A stretch of DNA of 64,000 bases. Origin: Dicaeum eximium (taxonomy: Eukaryota; Chordata; Aves; Passeriformes; Dicaeidae). The stretch covers positions 1,721,431-1,785,430 of the forward strand of contig VWZP01007940.1 of the NCBI GenBank assembly GCA_013396995.1, read 5' to 3'. A program made the position numbers and the translations under genes. Below the pieces are notes generated by a model. It was not told where the DNA came from. It saw only the letters and a program-made list of their open reading frames with translations, and ran no database searches. Below are positions 49,031 to 60,894 of this stretch, piece after piece. Each line of letters starts with the position of its first letter. Within the stretch, counting starts at the first letter, position 1.

Positions 49031-52000
49031 CTTACAGTGGTGATGTGACTAATTCACACCCTCTGTTTAACAGATAGGCTCCTACCAATATTTGATACAA
49101 TATTTTTCTTACTGTGCATTGTGTTCTCTGTTTATTTTGTCACTGTAGTGGAAGAATCATCACATAAGTCAGTCTACTGAGAGAATAACTCATTTGTCAG
49201 AATATCAACTGTTTGATGGTTGGAATGAGGACAGAAATATCTATGAGAATTGCAGGCACTATAACAATAGAAATCACAGTTCTGTAGTGAACCAATTACA
49301 GTAAAGACTCTTGAGGTATTACCTGAGCTCAGAAAGTACACAGTGAAGAAGTGTTTAAAATACTCTGTATGAATATCAATTTCCTTAGGTACACAAAACC
49401 AGTTTTCTTAATTTTTTCTGAATGTTCACATTCTGTATAGCAATAGCCATTTATTGGAACAGAGATGGACATAAGGCCATAAGCCTCAGCTCTCCAGTGT
49501 AAAAGGAGGACACTTTTCAAAAAGCCAAAATCCTACTGGCAGAGATTGTGATAGCAAGATACAAGACAGCTGATAGCAAAATATTAGAAATGCTTATTTA
49601 AAATTTTCCAGCTTCTGACAAATTATGTCAAAACATAATTGGTTGTTGAATTATGCAGCTGCATTTTACCACTATCACAGAAGTTTGTGGGGCTTTTGCT
49701 CCACTTTATACACAACACAAATCACACTTCATCAGATTTACCATATATACTCCTTCAGAAAGAGGCATTTACAGAAATATTGAGAGTGACCTCTTCTTTG
49801 TGTAGAGGTCCTGAATCACATAAACCAGATATTGCTGAAGTCTGAAAGCAGTGTAATTTCATTCTGCTCCCTACACTGTGAAATATAGAACCACTGGTGT
49901 CATGAAATCGAAGAAGTATAAAAATGAAAGTTCTTACTGATAGAAGCATGTGCAGTCTATATTAAATTAAGAAGGATGGAAACAGATCTGTGACTTTTGA
50001 AGTACATGAAAAACTACAGCACCACTAAAGCCACCAGCAGGTCAAGGGTGTAAATGGAAATAACTACTTTAGGGACAAACTGTTCAGGACCCATATTGAA
50101 AACCTGTGTGTCGCATATTTTCACAAAATCAATTTATTTCCAGCAACTTGGGAGCTTTAGGGTTTATGAAATATAGTTATAGCCCAACTGTCAGCAAAGA
50201 ATGAGTTTTCTGAAAGTAGAAAGGCTATTGAAAGCTGTCCCCCTTCAAGATAAACAAAGAAACAAATAAACAAAATTCAAAACAGCTTCCTTCCATGTGA
50301 GTCTAATGTCTCTTTTGTGATATTTACCTCTGCAAATAAATGGTTATATTTTTATATATGTGCATGTGTATTTATAAATATGTGTGTGTGAATGTGTGCA
50401 CACGTACTGTACAAAGCACACACATTCTGTGGTCATACAGAGTAAAATACTGGTAGGCTTTAATGAAAAATACTTTACTTGTTGTTCTCAAGTGCTTTTT
50501 AGAGATGAGTCTAACATAATTGATAATATTTTGCAGAAGCCTAGATGTACCTAATAAGTTTTGATATTTTACATTTATTTCAAAATAATAATAAATTCAA
50601 ATTTCTTTGAAAACAATTTAAAATTAAAAATTGTTTAAATGAAATTATTTTGAAGAAAAGTATCTTAAGTATTGCACAATTAAATTAAATACAAATTAGA
50701 CAAACTGTATTGTACAATATATATTTCAATTAAGCACTACAGAGTCACTCACTCTACTGAAAGGATGCAAAGATATATTAATGAAGAGGTCTCTCACTAT
50801 TTCTTAACATCTGCTTTGATTCAAAAGACTGAATCAGGTAGGAAATACTGGCTATGATTTGTGCAGATTTTGTTTTATTAGACTGGCTAATCTCCCTATT
50901 TAGCATTTTTAAAGTCCCATGCTATAACATAATCTAAATTTTGTACCTTGAGATAGAACTCACTGCCCAAATCAGTGCAATTTGTGCTCTCAGTGAAAAA
51001 AAAAATGAAAAAAAGTTTGGAAGTATGCTCACTCTTACTCTCCAAAACCCAGTTAGAATGCTGTCTATTACTTCACATACATCTATTGTCTTGCAGTGTG
51101 ATTTTTTTTTTTTTTTAAAGGGAGAGATCAAGGGATAGTCTTGCTGCAGCCTGGTAACGCAAAGGTCTGCATAATTAGAACCTTCAGATGGAAGAAGTTG
51201 CCAAACAACTCTTTGCCTTTGATGGTCTCTTAGGGCTGTCTGCAGAAAATGGAAATAGCTTTTAGCTGCAAGATTTGGGGCACAGTGCAGCAACTGAATT
51301 GAAGGTCTCAAAAATAGCTTATAAAGCCCTCTTTATGCCTGCCCCTTGTCTGCCTTGCTTGCTTCCTCTTAACTGTTTAAAGCATTTAGCAGTAAAGAAG
51401 GCAGTCAATAAGTGCAGACATAAAGACTCGGGGGCAGTAGAAGTGTTCTTGTGTACTGGCAGAGACTGGGATGGATTCATTTACTCTTGAATGCTGCTTC
51501 ACATCAGGCAAATCAGAGAATCTAATAATAGCTTCATTCCAGACCATGATATATTCTTTCTGGGCATTATATTTTCAAGGAAAAGTGTCAGGAAACCCTA
51601 TTTACTGCCATTTATAGCATAGTGTAGACTGAGTTTCTACTGCTGTCCAGAGTGGGACAGGAAATTGAAAACAGGGCCAATAAATGTTTTGCAGTATGAC
51701 TATATGTCTGCAAGTGCCAGGAAAGCAGAGAACTTACTTGTTTCTGCAGTGTATATTCTTACTACTTCCTGAAAGAGCCTCTGGAAACCTTAACCTTACC
51801 TGAAACACATAAAATCACATATACATAAATGTGTATTTGTATAGGTGTTGTGCTTGGGAAATCCAATTAGAATGTAATGAATATTTATATGTATTCAACG
51901 ACAATAAATGGGATTCATTTAATCTTATCTGCTATCAGAATAATGCAAATAATATCTTCATTTGCAATTAATTCCAAGGAAACTGACAGTTAACAAAATT

Positions 52001-54298
52001 TGCAAGGTAAACTAGATCCCTATGTTTAAGTCAGGAGTATTTTCTCCCTGAAAGCTTGTGTTCAGACAGTTACAAGTGTTTTCTACTTCCTGCATCTGTT
52101 TGAGAAAGTTTTGCTCACTATGTAATCAATATCATTGTAAAGATTTATCGTTTCTAATATTCCACTGAAGAAACAGTTATACAATGAAAATATTTATGTA
52201 TCATATTGATCTGCAGAAATCTTCAATAAAATTAATAGAACATATTTTCTTATAAACTAGAAGAAAATAAGTACCATCTGACATTCAGACAGGACAGCTA
52301 GAGGTGTATTCTCATAAATATTATAAATTTTATGTAATTTTTTGTCTTTCCATCATAATCACAAAATTGATGTTTCTTCCCATTTAAATGTTTTGAAAGC
52401 AAAATCTCAATGAAAATGTTTCTTTCTCTTTTTTTAATTTTTATATTCTCATTAAAATAACTGCAAGAGAATTTTCTAAACTACATGCATTTCTTTAAAT
52501 AAGAAATAAAAATAGCCCCTTGCAAGCAAAAAATTTAATTAGATATAAGAAAATTAATTACTGTCAGCTTTTTTAAAGAACTAAAGAACAGTGAAGGCCA
52601 AGACTCACTGCTGAGCATCTATGGGAAATAAAGTTTGTTACACCAGGTGTCATCTGCTTTTAGTAGTGTTAGAGAGCAGAAATAAGTAAGAGCTATTTGT
52701 TTTAAAAGATAAGAGAAAATAAGTAGAAAACATGGAAGTGTGGCATACAAAAACAGGAGGTATCAATTGTACAAGAAGCCTATATCAATACGGATTTATT
52801 CAAATGCCAGTTAAAATAATTAGATCTATAAGAACACAAAACTTTCACATAATTTCCCATTTGATAAAAGATGTATGCACCTTTCCATTTTAAGGCAAAG
52901 AAAATAGAAAACCCAATCCCCAAATCTCTATGCAATATTTGCTTTCTTTGTGAAATTCGTATTGATTCTCTCTTGTTTTTGTTTGTCTTTGTATTTTGCA
53001 ATTGCATCTTGGATTTCTACTTATTATTATGGGAAGAAATAAATCACACAGTTATGGTCCTATTGTTTACAGCAACAACTAATTATCCTTTTCTGGAAAA
53101 TAGCACTACTTAGGCTCCTTGCTGTGCAATTTCTATTCAGTTCCCGGCCAACAGATTTGAATGTTTCTTTATGACAAAGAAACTACACCTCCCACAAGGC
53201 AGTGGGAAATAAACTAGAAAATAGAGTTTAGTATTGTGATCAAATAATAGAAACAGGAATGTCTTGGTTCTATTCAAAGACAGAGTATGCTTGGATAGAT
53301 CAGACCAATGCAAAATAAAATAGCTCTTTTTTCATTATATCCAAATAATCCTATCATAATGCAAAATGTTTTAACATAAACATTTTGAATTACAATTGGG
53401 TTTGAAATATAATTAAGAAAGCATTCAGAACTCAGAGAGACTGACCAGGCAGGTTTTGAGGCATAATGAGAATCTGAAGTACCATACTAGATGTCCCTTA
53501 ACCCTAGCAACCTTAAATAATAAACTAAGAATGAAAGTGATGACAGTACCCAGTCAAAGTTTTTTATCCATCATCATTGAAAAGAGCAACCAAATTACAT
53601 TTTGTGACTGGCTGATGAAATAGATATCACAGATCACAGAGATGGCTTAGTAACTGTTAAAGCGAGAGGATATTAGATTGTCCATTGTCACATAAACACA
53701 AAATAATTTATTTTTGATAAATTGTCTAAAGCTTTTTAAAGAGTTCATGATCACCTAGACACTTATTTAGGGGTTACTGTTTCTTTTGAACTCAAGTTTG
53801 ACCACATAAATTATGTGATCCCTTTTTCTTTCTGATTCTGATATATTTTCTTCAATGATTGCTGTTTACTTATTTTCACAGTTCCACAAGCTCTACATAG
53901 ATAAAGATGGTAGAAGCGGTGATTTTCTTTAGTAATAAAGTAGTTAGTATCATGATCTGACAGCACAATACCTGTCTAATGTGAGCAAGCTGTCATTTCT
54001 TTTGATCCCAAGTTTGTCTTAGTAGCTTCAAACATCTTTCTTGGTGTTCAGATTACTTCTGAGAAATTTGGTAGCCAGTATCATTTTAATTCGTCACATA
54101 TTTCTTGTCTTACAGTCAAAGAAGGCAGGCAGAACCTACTTTAGACATACACTTGAGAACTCCATTGACATTCAGGTAATGTGTAAAAATGATGGCTTTA
54201 ATTCAGGCTTTAAAGGAAAATCAATTTTCCACTGACACATGACACAGCCTGAGTATATATTTGGCTCATGCAATGATAGAGCTGACCTGAAGCCTAAG
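49031..54298. other. Five-kilobase AT-rich stretch, no gene seen
   Basis: No exon, RNA gene or mobile element recognised. Frames up to 125 codons (50934-51311 minus, inflated by an A/T run) carry no motif. Low-complexity patches: TG/TA-rich at 50346-50405 and a T14 to T16 run near 51101-51116. Confidence 0.5.
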
Positions 54299-54682
54299 TG
54301 TATTTACTGGTTTTTGCTGAAATAAATATTTTCACTGTAGCTGGTATGAGGCTGTATTTTGGAATTGAATAGAAACAGTCTTGATAACACAGGGATGTTT
54401 TAATTTCTTCTGAGCAAGGTCCTTTTTGCCCCTCACAACACCCCACCAGTGAGGAGCCTTGGAGAGCACAGGGAGCTGGGAGGGGACATGGCATCAACTA
54501 ACCAAAGTGATATACCAGCCTTCATGATATCATGCTCAGCATATAAAATTGGGGATTTATATTTTTAAAACCACAAGGTTTTTTTCTCAAATTTGCCCTT
54601 CCAATTCTCTCCATGATCCCAGCAAAGGGGAAATGAGTGAGTGGCTGCATGGTGTGTATTTGCCAGCCTGGGTTAAAACACA
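54299..54682 (+). mobile_element. LTR copy A (avian ERV), sense, internally deleted
   Basis: Begins TGTATTTACTGGTTTTTGCT and shows the family order: CACTGTAGCTGGTATGAGGC (54333-54352), GATAACACAGGGATGTTTTA (54383-54402), CACCCCACCAGTGAGGAGCC (54440-54459), TATA region CATGCTCAGCATATAAAATT (54531-54550), and then, after losing most of R/U5, AATTCTCTCCATGATCCCAG (54603-54622) and CCTGGGTTAAAACACA (to 54682). Expected end is GGTTAAACCACGACA. 384 bases against a family length I believe is nearer 600-700. No retroviral genes. Confidence 0.8.
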
Positions 54683-54693
54683 GTAGAATGAAG

Positions 54694-55244
54694 TGTATTG
54701 AATCTAGCCAAGATAAGGTTAACTTTCTTGAAAACAGCCTGTATGATGCTGTGTTTTGAATTTGTGACTAAGCCAGTGTTGACAGCACACAAGTGTTTTA
54801 CTGGTGAGCAGGACTCACGCAGAATCCAGGCCTTCTCTGTCTCCCACTCTGCTCTCACAGTGAGTAGGCTAAAGGTGGGCAAGAGATTGAGACACACATG
54901 GGAAAGCTGACCAGAACTGTAAAAAGGGATATTTCATGCCATATGACACCATGCCCAGCAATAAAAGCTGGGTGGTATTCTTTCCAAAGTAACTTGCTTG
55001 CTGGGTGGCTGTGCATCAATCTGCTTTTTGGACAGAGCAAATGATTGTCTTGTGTCACTTGCTATTGAAAAATCCCCCCTTCCCCTGCCCCCCTCCTCCC
55101 TTCTTCCTTTTCCTTCACTTAGTGAACTGCTTTTGTCTTGACCCACAAATTTTTCTCACTTTTGCTCCTCTGGTTCTTCTCAGGATGAGGAGGAGCAGTC
55201 AGCTGGGTGGGTGTTTAATTATTAACAAGGATCAACCCACCACA
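54694..55244 (+). mobile_element. LTR copy B (related ERV), sense
   Basis: Starts TGTATTGAATCTAGCCAAGA 11 bases after copy A and ends GGATCAACCCACCACA (55244). Shared landmarks with copy A: GTATGATGCTGTGTTTTGAA (54751-54770), GCCATATGACACCATGCCCA (54939-54958) followed by GCAATAAAAGCTGGG (TATA region), and in the 3' part CACAAATTTTTCTCACTTTT (55144 on). It keeps more of R/U5 than copy A and differs at many positions, so it is an independent insertion of a related family or subfamily. Pyrimidine-rich tract at 55070-55115. No target duplication is clear. Confidence 0.78.
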
Positions 55245-57734
55245 GGAAAAAACCTTTTCTAGTCAATCCCAATTTCACATAAATTTATAGTAAAGATTGT
55301 TGTGTTTTAATATAAAGAAAATAGAATGTTCAAATTACAAGTTAACATTATCACATTTCAGACATTAATTAAAGCTTCAAATGGACAATACCTGACACTA
55401 AAATTCTGGTCTAAGCCATAAATAAGAGCTACAATAGTATACTATAGTAACAAGAACTCTATCACAGTATGAAAGAGTAGACCTACAACTATTTGTTTCT
55501 TCCTCTTTCAAAGTTGGGGATTTTTTCTTACTTTTAAAAATTACATTTCCTTCATTTTCCCCATCCTTTCTGACTCAGTACTATTTTCACTGATATATTT
55601 CTGTACACAAATATGGAAATTGAATTACTGAAATAGAAAGCAGGATTGAAATGCCAATACTCTCTTTGTAACCAATGGTTTATTCCTATCATATGTTTCA
55701 ATAGCAAGACTAAATGTCAAATATTAGCAATTACACAATGAATACATGACATTTTATGTATTTGGTGGCGAAAGAAGAGAAAAAATATTTACTGAAGTTA
55801 TATTTTCATTGAAACTCCTGTACAAGTAAGAACATAATTTGTCTCAGTTCAAGTAAAACTTCACATACTCAATATTTTGAGTATCCTAGTACAAACTTAA
55901 ATACATTGTGTGACACCTGAGAAAGAATGAGCACCATGACTGAAGGGAACTGAAACGGGAATTTTACTTTTTCTGCATGGATTTTTAGTGCTCAAGGAAC
56001 CTGATTGACAACACTGGCAACTAAAGTCCCTAGTAATATCTATGGAATATATATTTTTAATTCAGCTAACCTATAGAATTTACAGCTAAGGATCTCACAT
56101 TCATATTCAATTTAGATAATTTTGTCTACAGTCATATACTTAGTACCAGGAATTCTCTGTCTCTATCTAATGTTCTAGTTCAGGTAATCAAATACTTTTC
56201 ATTTGGAGATAAGCAATGTGATAAATTGCCTTTTTATACTTGTCAACCACATATGATCACCTTTGACACTTAATCATCAAGTAAACTGCCACTTCTCAGA
56301 AACATTAAGCAGCTGCTCCAATTAAGAGTCTCAAAAATGAAAACTGAATAGGTGTGTCTTTTCCTATTTTTCCCAAACTGCTATATTCTCCTTCATACGT
56401 CCAGTAAAAATGTTCTATGGCTGTGGTAAGAAGTGTTCATATTTGTACCAACAACAGATTTCAATTACAGTATTTTTTTCTTGAAAAAACCTGTAAACAA
56501 GTCTTTGTACGTTAGACAAGGGTGCATTCCATCTACCAAGCACAATGCACTCAGCTTTGTTACAGTGCCCTGGAGAGCCTGCAGTTACTGTGTTTCAAAT
56601 CCATTGTGCTTGTTATGTAAGACCATATCTTGTTTTTTTCTTCTTTTCATTACCTTGCTGATAATAAAGGTTGAATTAATGGTACTAATGTCTTGGTTCT
56701 TCAGAAAGCCAATAAAACCTCTTGTAGTATAATCAGATTTCAGATATCATTATACTTTTATAAGTGGAAACATAGAGAATTTTTTATCAGCATTGTTTTT
56801 ATAAAGATTTTCTTAAATCCAGGTGAAAATTTCTCATATTAAACTATCTGATGTTACATGGCTGTACATAAGTAATATTGGGAGCCTTGGGAAGACTTGC
56901 ATAACTTACATGAGATTGCTGTCTTTGAATCGGAAAACCACGTTTAACTCATGGCAATAAATTTTCATTATATGTATGTCACTGTAATGTACTTTCCATC
57001 TACCCAGCAGAAAAGCCAAATTCAAATTCACCTTTTCACACATCCACAGCTTTGGAACTTGGAATCTGACTCTTCATATAATTCATTGGTAAAAAAATAA
57101 GTATCCTTTTCACATAAAAGTATTTATTTTACATGATGAGTGGAAAACACAGATTCCTTCAAAAATATGACTGGGTTTAATTTTGTTTCTTCTGATGCTT
57201 TCTTTAATGACAGCATTTTGACCATTTTTTAAAAATTTAATTTCTTGGAGAATTAAGATTGTAGACTCCAAACTTTAAAACTCATTGGACATATTTTATT
57301 TATAGAGGATATATAAAATAAATATTTGAAATATGATTGAAAATGTAATTCCACATTTTAATTTTGATCTTCTCAAGAATTAATATTTACTACCAATGAA
57401 TTGGGTGGCTGAGGTAAAAAGATGATTGATGACTTCATATGTCTTTCATTCCATTCTAAAAACACTCTACAACATATAATAAATTTTAGACAGGAATACA
57501 GTGTGGAACATCATTCCCTGCATTTTAACTTAGTGACTCATCAAAGCAGTCATGAAAACCTGTATTAGCAGTCTAATTATGATTTGTAAAAGTGATGGAC
57601 ACAAAACTGCTGGGTAATGCTAAGCACTGAAATTTCATCAGTGGTATTATAATGATGGAGGGTACTATTATATAATATAAGTGGAAAGATTTTTGGTTAA
57701 ATGGAATTAACTGGGAGTGTGTGTTGAATCCTGG
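55245..57734. other. AT-rich stretch, no gene seen
   Basis: A 99-codon frame at 56433-56732 has no motif. No element recognised. Confidence 0.5.
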
Positions 57735-58425
57735 AAACATATATTGGCATCTTAAAGATCATTTATTTCCAAACCTCCTGCTGTGGGTTGACACCTTCCA
57801 GTAGACCAAGTTGCTGAGAGGCCCATCCAATATGGCATTAAACACTCCCAGCAATGGGGCACCCACAGCTTCTCTGGGCAACCTGTTCCAGTGCATCACC
57901 ACCCACACAGTAAAGAATTTCGTCCTAACATCCAATCTAGACCTACTTTCTTTTACTTAGAAGCTAATCCCCCTTGTCCTGTAAAATGTCCCTTGTAAAA
58001 TGTCCCACTCCATCTGGTTTGCAGGCTTCCTTCAGGTATTGACAGCCGCAACAAGGTCACCAGGCAGACTTTTCCAGACTGAACAATCCCAGTTCTCTCA
58101 GCCTTTCCTGGTAGGAGAGTTGCTCTATCCCTCTATTCAACTTGGTGTCCCTCCTCTGGACTCATTCCAACAGGTCCATGTCCTTCCTGTGATGGGGACC
58201 CCAGAGCTGGGTGCAACAGAACAGGTGAGGTCTCAAGAGGGCAGAGCAGAGGAGCAGAATCCCCTCCCTCACCCTGCTGCCCACACTGCTTTGGTTGCAG
58301 CCCAGGACACGTTTGGCTTTCTGGACTGCAAATGCACATTGCCAGATCACATCCAGCCTCTCATCCACCAGCACACCCAGGTACTCCTTGGCTGGGCTGC
58401 TCTCCACTTCATTAACATACATAAT
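57735..58425 (-). mobile_element. CR1 LINE 3' end, antisense
   Basis: Plus-strand order: ATCTTAAAGATCATTTATTT (57749 on, 3' UTR), TTCTCTGGGCAACCTGTTCC (57871-57890), AGTAAAGAATTTCGTCCTAA (57909-57928), then ORF2 C-terminus: CAACAGGTCCATGTCCTTCC, CAGGACACGTTTGGCTTTCT. The minus-strand frame 58162-58422 reads YLGVLVDERLD near its start and ends HHRKDMDLLE, the CR1 ORF2 C-terminal region. 5'-truncated; tail units worn. A 13-base duplication (TGTAAAATGTCCC at 57980 and 57994) is local. Confidence 0.93.
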
Positions 58426-60065
58426 AAATGCATCATTGACACGAGATAGGCTAGTCAGTGGTCATGACTGTCAAGAGATTCAGATTAAGAGTATCCAATA
58501 TAAGGCATTTGAATTAAAACATGAAACTCCGTTATCTGCTCCATTTAATCTCAACTAATTCTAAAGTTTAGGCTCCATGTTAGTCTAAAGTTACTTGAAA
58601 TAGTTCAGAGAAGATTAGATGAATATTTGATGTGCTTTAAATTCTTGTTATAAAATAGTTGCAGGTTGCACATACTCAGCTTTGTTTCACTGTGAGCTCA
58701 GTCTTCCCATTCAAAGTTGGCATCAGTAAAAACTAACACATTCTGTTTGATTTGTGGTCCAATCTATGCAATTCCAGTAGACTTCTGACTTACTGTCACA
58801 ATGTAGATGAAAATGCAATTCACTTCACTGAGTCTGGTTCCTGCTTTTTGTTACTAACCTTTTCCATAGACCAGCTGCATTCCTGCTTATACATGCATAA
58901 ATGTTTTTAATATATTAAGTTCTGCTTCTCAATATGATGAGAAGCATGTTTTACAAGTCATTTAAATCTTCTCAGACCAGCACTTCATGCTACAGGAGTG
59001 TAAATGCTACCATTTTATGGGATGCACAAAATATTTGTGGAACATTACATGTGTATCTTCAGCTTTATCCAGCACAATTCTCTACTTCATTGTATACTTG
59101 GGAAGAGAAGGAAGAGGCTATAAACAATAAATGGGTAGTCAGGGATTGCAGAGACTGGGATAGTGGGGAAATGTGGTTTAATAAAAATAAGATTATACTA
59201 CAAAGTTTGAGAAGCCAAGTCTATTAAAACGTTGATTCCTAGCAACAAAATGATTAACTGCATCATTATGATTTTCAAAAACAAGGTAAATGTTCAAAAT
59301 TATTATTTTCCTAGGAAAAATTATACATGTTCTAGCAAGCATTTTTAATATCTCATCATGTTTTGCTTTTGTCAAAAATATTATCTTTTATGAAGAAAAT
59401 CTTGCTTAATGAGGTCATACCATTGTAAATATTTGCTCTAATTGTGGAATATTTTCTGTTAACTGCTAATCAACAAATTTGTGACATACAGATATGTAGG
59501 TTGTTGGGATCTTTTTTGTAATATATGTGGACACTTCTTTTTTTCATTATTTAATCTTTGAACAGATCATATAACTGAGATTATACAAAATATTGACTAG
59601 AAATTTATGATTTGTTCATGGCAGAAAAAATTATAGATACTGTTAGAAATATTCTATGCCTTAAAATAGCTGAAATCATAGATGGATAAGAAAGTTTTCA
59701 TAAGTATTGTATAAAGCAACTAACTTATCATATGTTTGTCTGTTCTCACAGCCCTTTGTTTATTACTGAAATAAAATGACCTTCTTTTATTTTTATTTGT
59801 ATTTGATCCTGATAGTTTTAAAAATTATTTCATCACCTTACAGATGTTTGATACACTCATCACTCAATTCTTCTCTGTTCAAAAGAACAATAGTCTATTA
59901 TGTAAAAGACGATTTTTTCTATTTTTCAGTTTCTTCCTAGAAAATATTATGACATGTTTCTATTTCAGATTAATTCCTAACTGCTTTTGGTTGTGGCAAA
60001 GTTGAAATAGCATTCATACCTTCTGGTTTACTCTGATTTTCTCTCCTTTCTTTCTCCCATATGCT
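58426..60065. other. AT-rich stretch, no gene seen
   Basis: No exon or element recognised; longest frame 97 codons (58934-59227) without motif. Confidence 0.5.
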
Positions 60066-60080
60066 TGTCAGAGACTGAAA

Positions 60081-60894
60081 TGTTATGGTTCATGGCTTAA
60101 CCACTGTTATGAAGGAGTTTTAGTCATTATGGCCAAACTGTATAAAGCAGCTACAGCCACCGAAGCTCTCCCCTCCCTTAAGATGTCTCCTAAGGAGAGC
60201 TTAGGACTATGAGTTAAGCTACCTAAAAGAATACAAGATAAGACACTATTGTTCAATCATCTCAGGTCCAGGAAAAAACAAACCAGGCTGAGAGGAATGC
60301 CGAACAAGAAAGCCAAACCCTGCAGCTGCACTGAGAATTGTCTCTGGGTTCAGGGTGGGGGAGTCCACAGCCCGCAGACCCATTTGCTGAGGCTTGTTTA
60401 CACAGACTCCCCCAAACAGAGTGGGGAGGAGGAGGAGTTTCAGGTGTGTGGCACAATCTTGGTCAGAGGCAGTGAACACCCATCCTCCATTACACAAACT
60501 GGCTCAGTTTTAAATGCCCCCAGCCCAGGAAGGCCATATCCATTCATGTGAGAGGGAGCTGAGGGGTGCCATAATCCATCAAAGACCCCCAAAAGGTCTC
60601 CCCAGAGGCCTTGCACCACAAGATGCAAAGTGATGCTTCACTGCCAAGAAGACCAGCTAGAGAGGATCAATGGAACATTGTTGGGATCCATGGAGTAGTG
60701 ATATTTTCTTTAATCTGGCTCTGTCACTATCTTTCTTTTTCCCTACCTCTTTTCTATTTCTTTCTCTTCCTTTTCCTCTCTCTCTCATTTTTACTATTTC
60801 ATAAAATCCATACTCTTGACTCTGGCATATGGTCCCATTCGCAACTTAATTTGAGCAGAGACATTTCTAATATTTTAATAACCAAACCATAACA
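60081..60894. mobile_element. Solo LTR with perfect 10-base inverted ends
   Basis: TGTTATGGTT at 60081-60090 and AACCATAACA at 60885-60894 are exact reverse complements, with TG...CA ends as in LTRs. The interior is GC-rich in the middle (60290-60660) and has a long pyrimidine tract (60737-60795). Orientation is unclear: a TATAAA (60141-60146) lies near the left end, which would suit neither simple reading well. If the element starts instead at TGTCAGAGAC (60066), it has a 5-base target duplication ATGCT (60061-60065 and 60895-60899). The overlapping short frames on both strands at 60246-60892 are by-products. No retroviral genes. Confidence 0.75.
60737..60795. repeat. Pyrimidine-rich tract in LTR
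   Basis: Almost unbroken C/T sequence (TTTCTCTTCCTTTTCCTCTC and neighbours). Its complement would be a purine tract. Confidence 0.8.

Noticed and set aside
58000..58449. 149-codon plus-strand frame
   Set aside because: Antisense to CR1 ORF2, which is recognisable on the minus strand.
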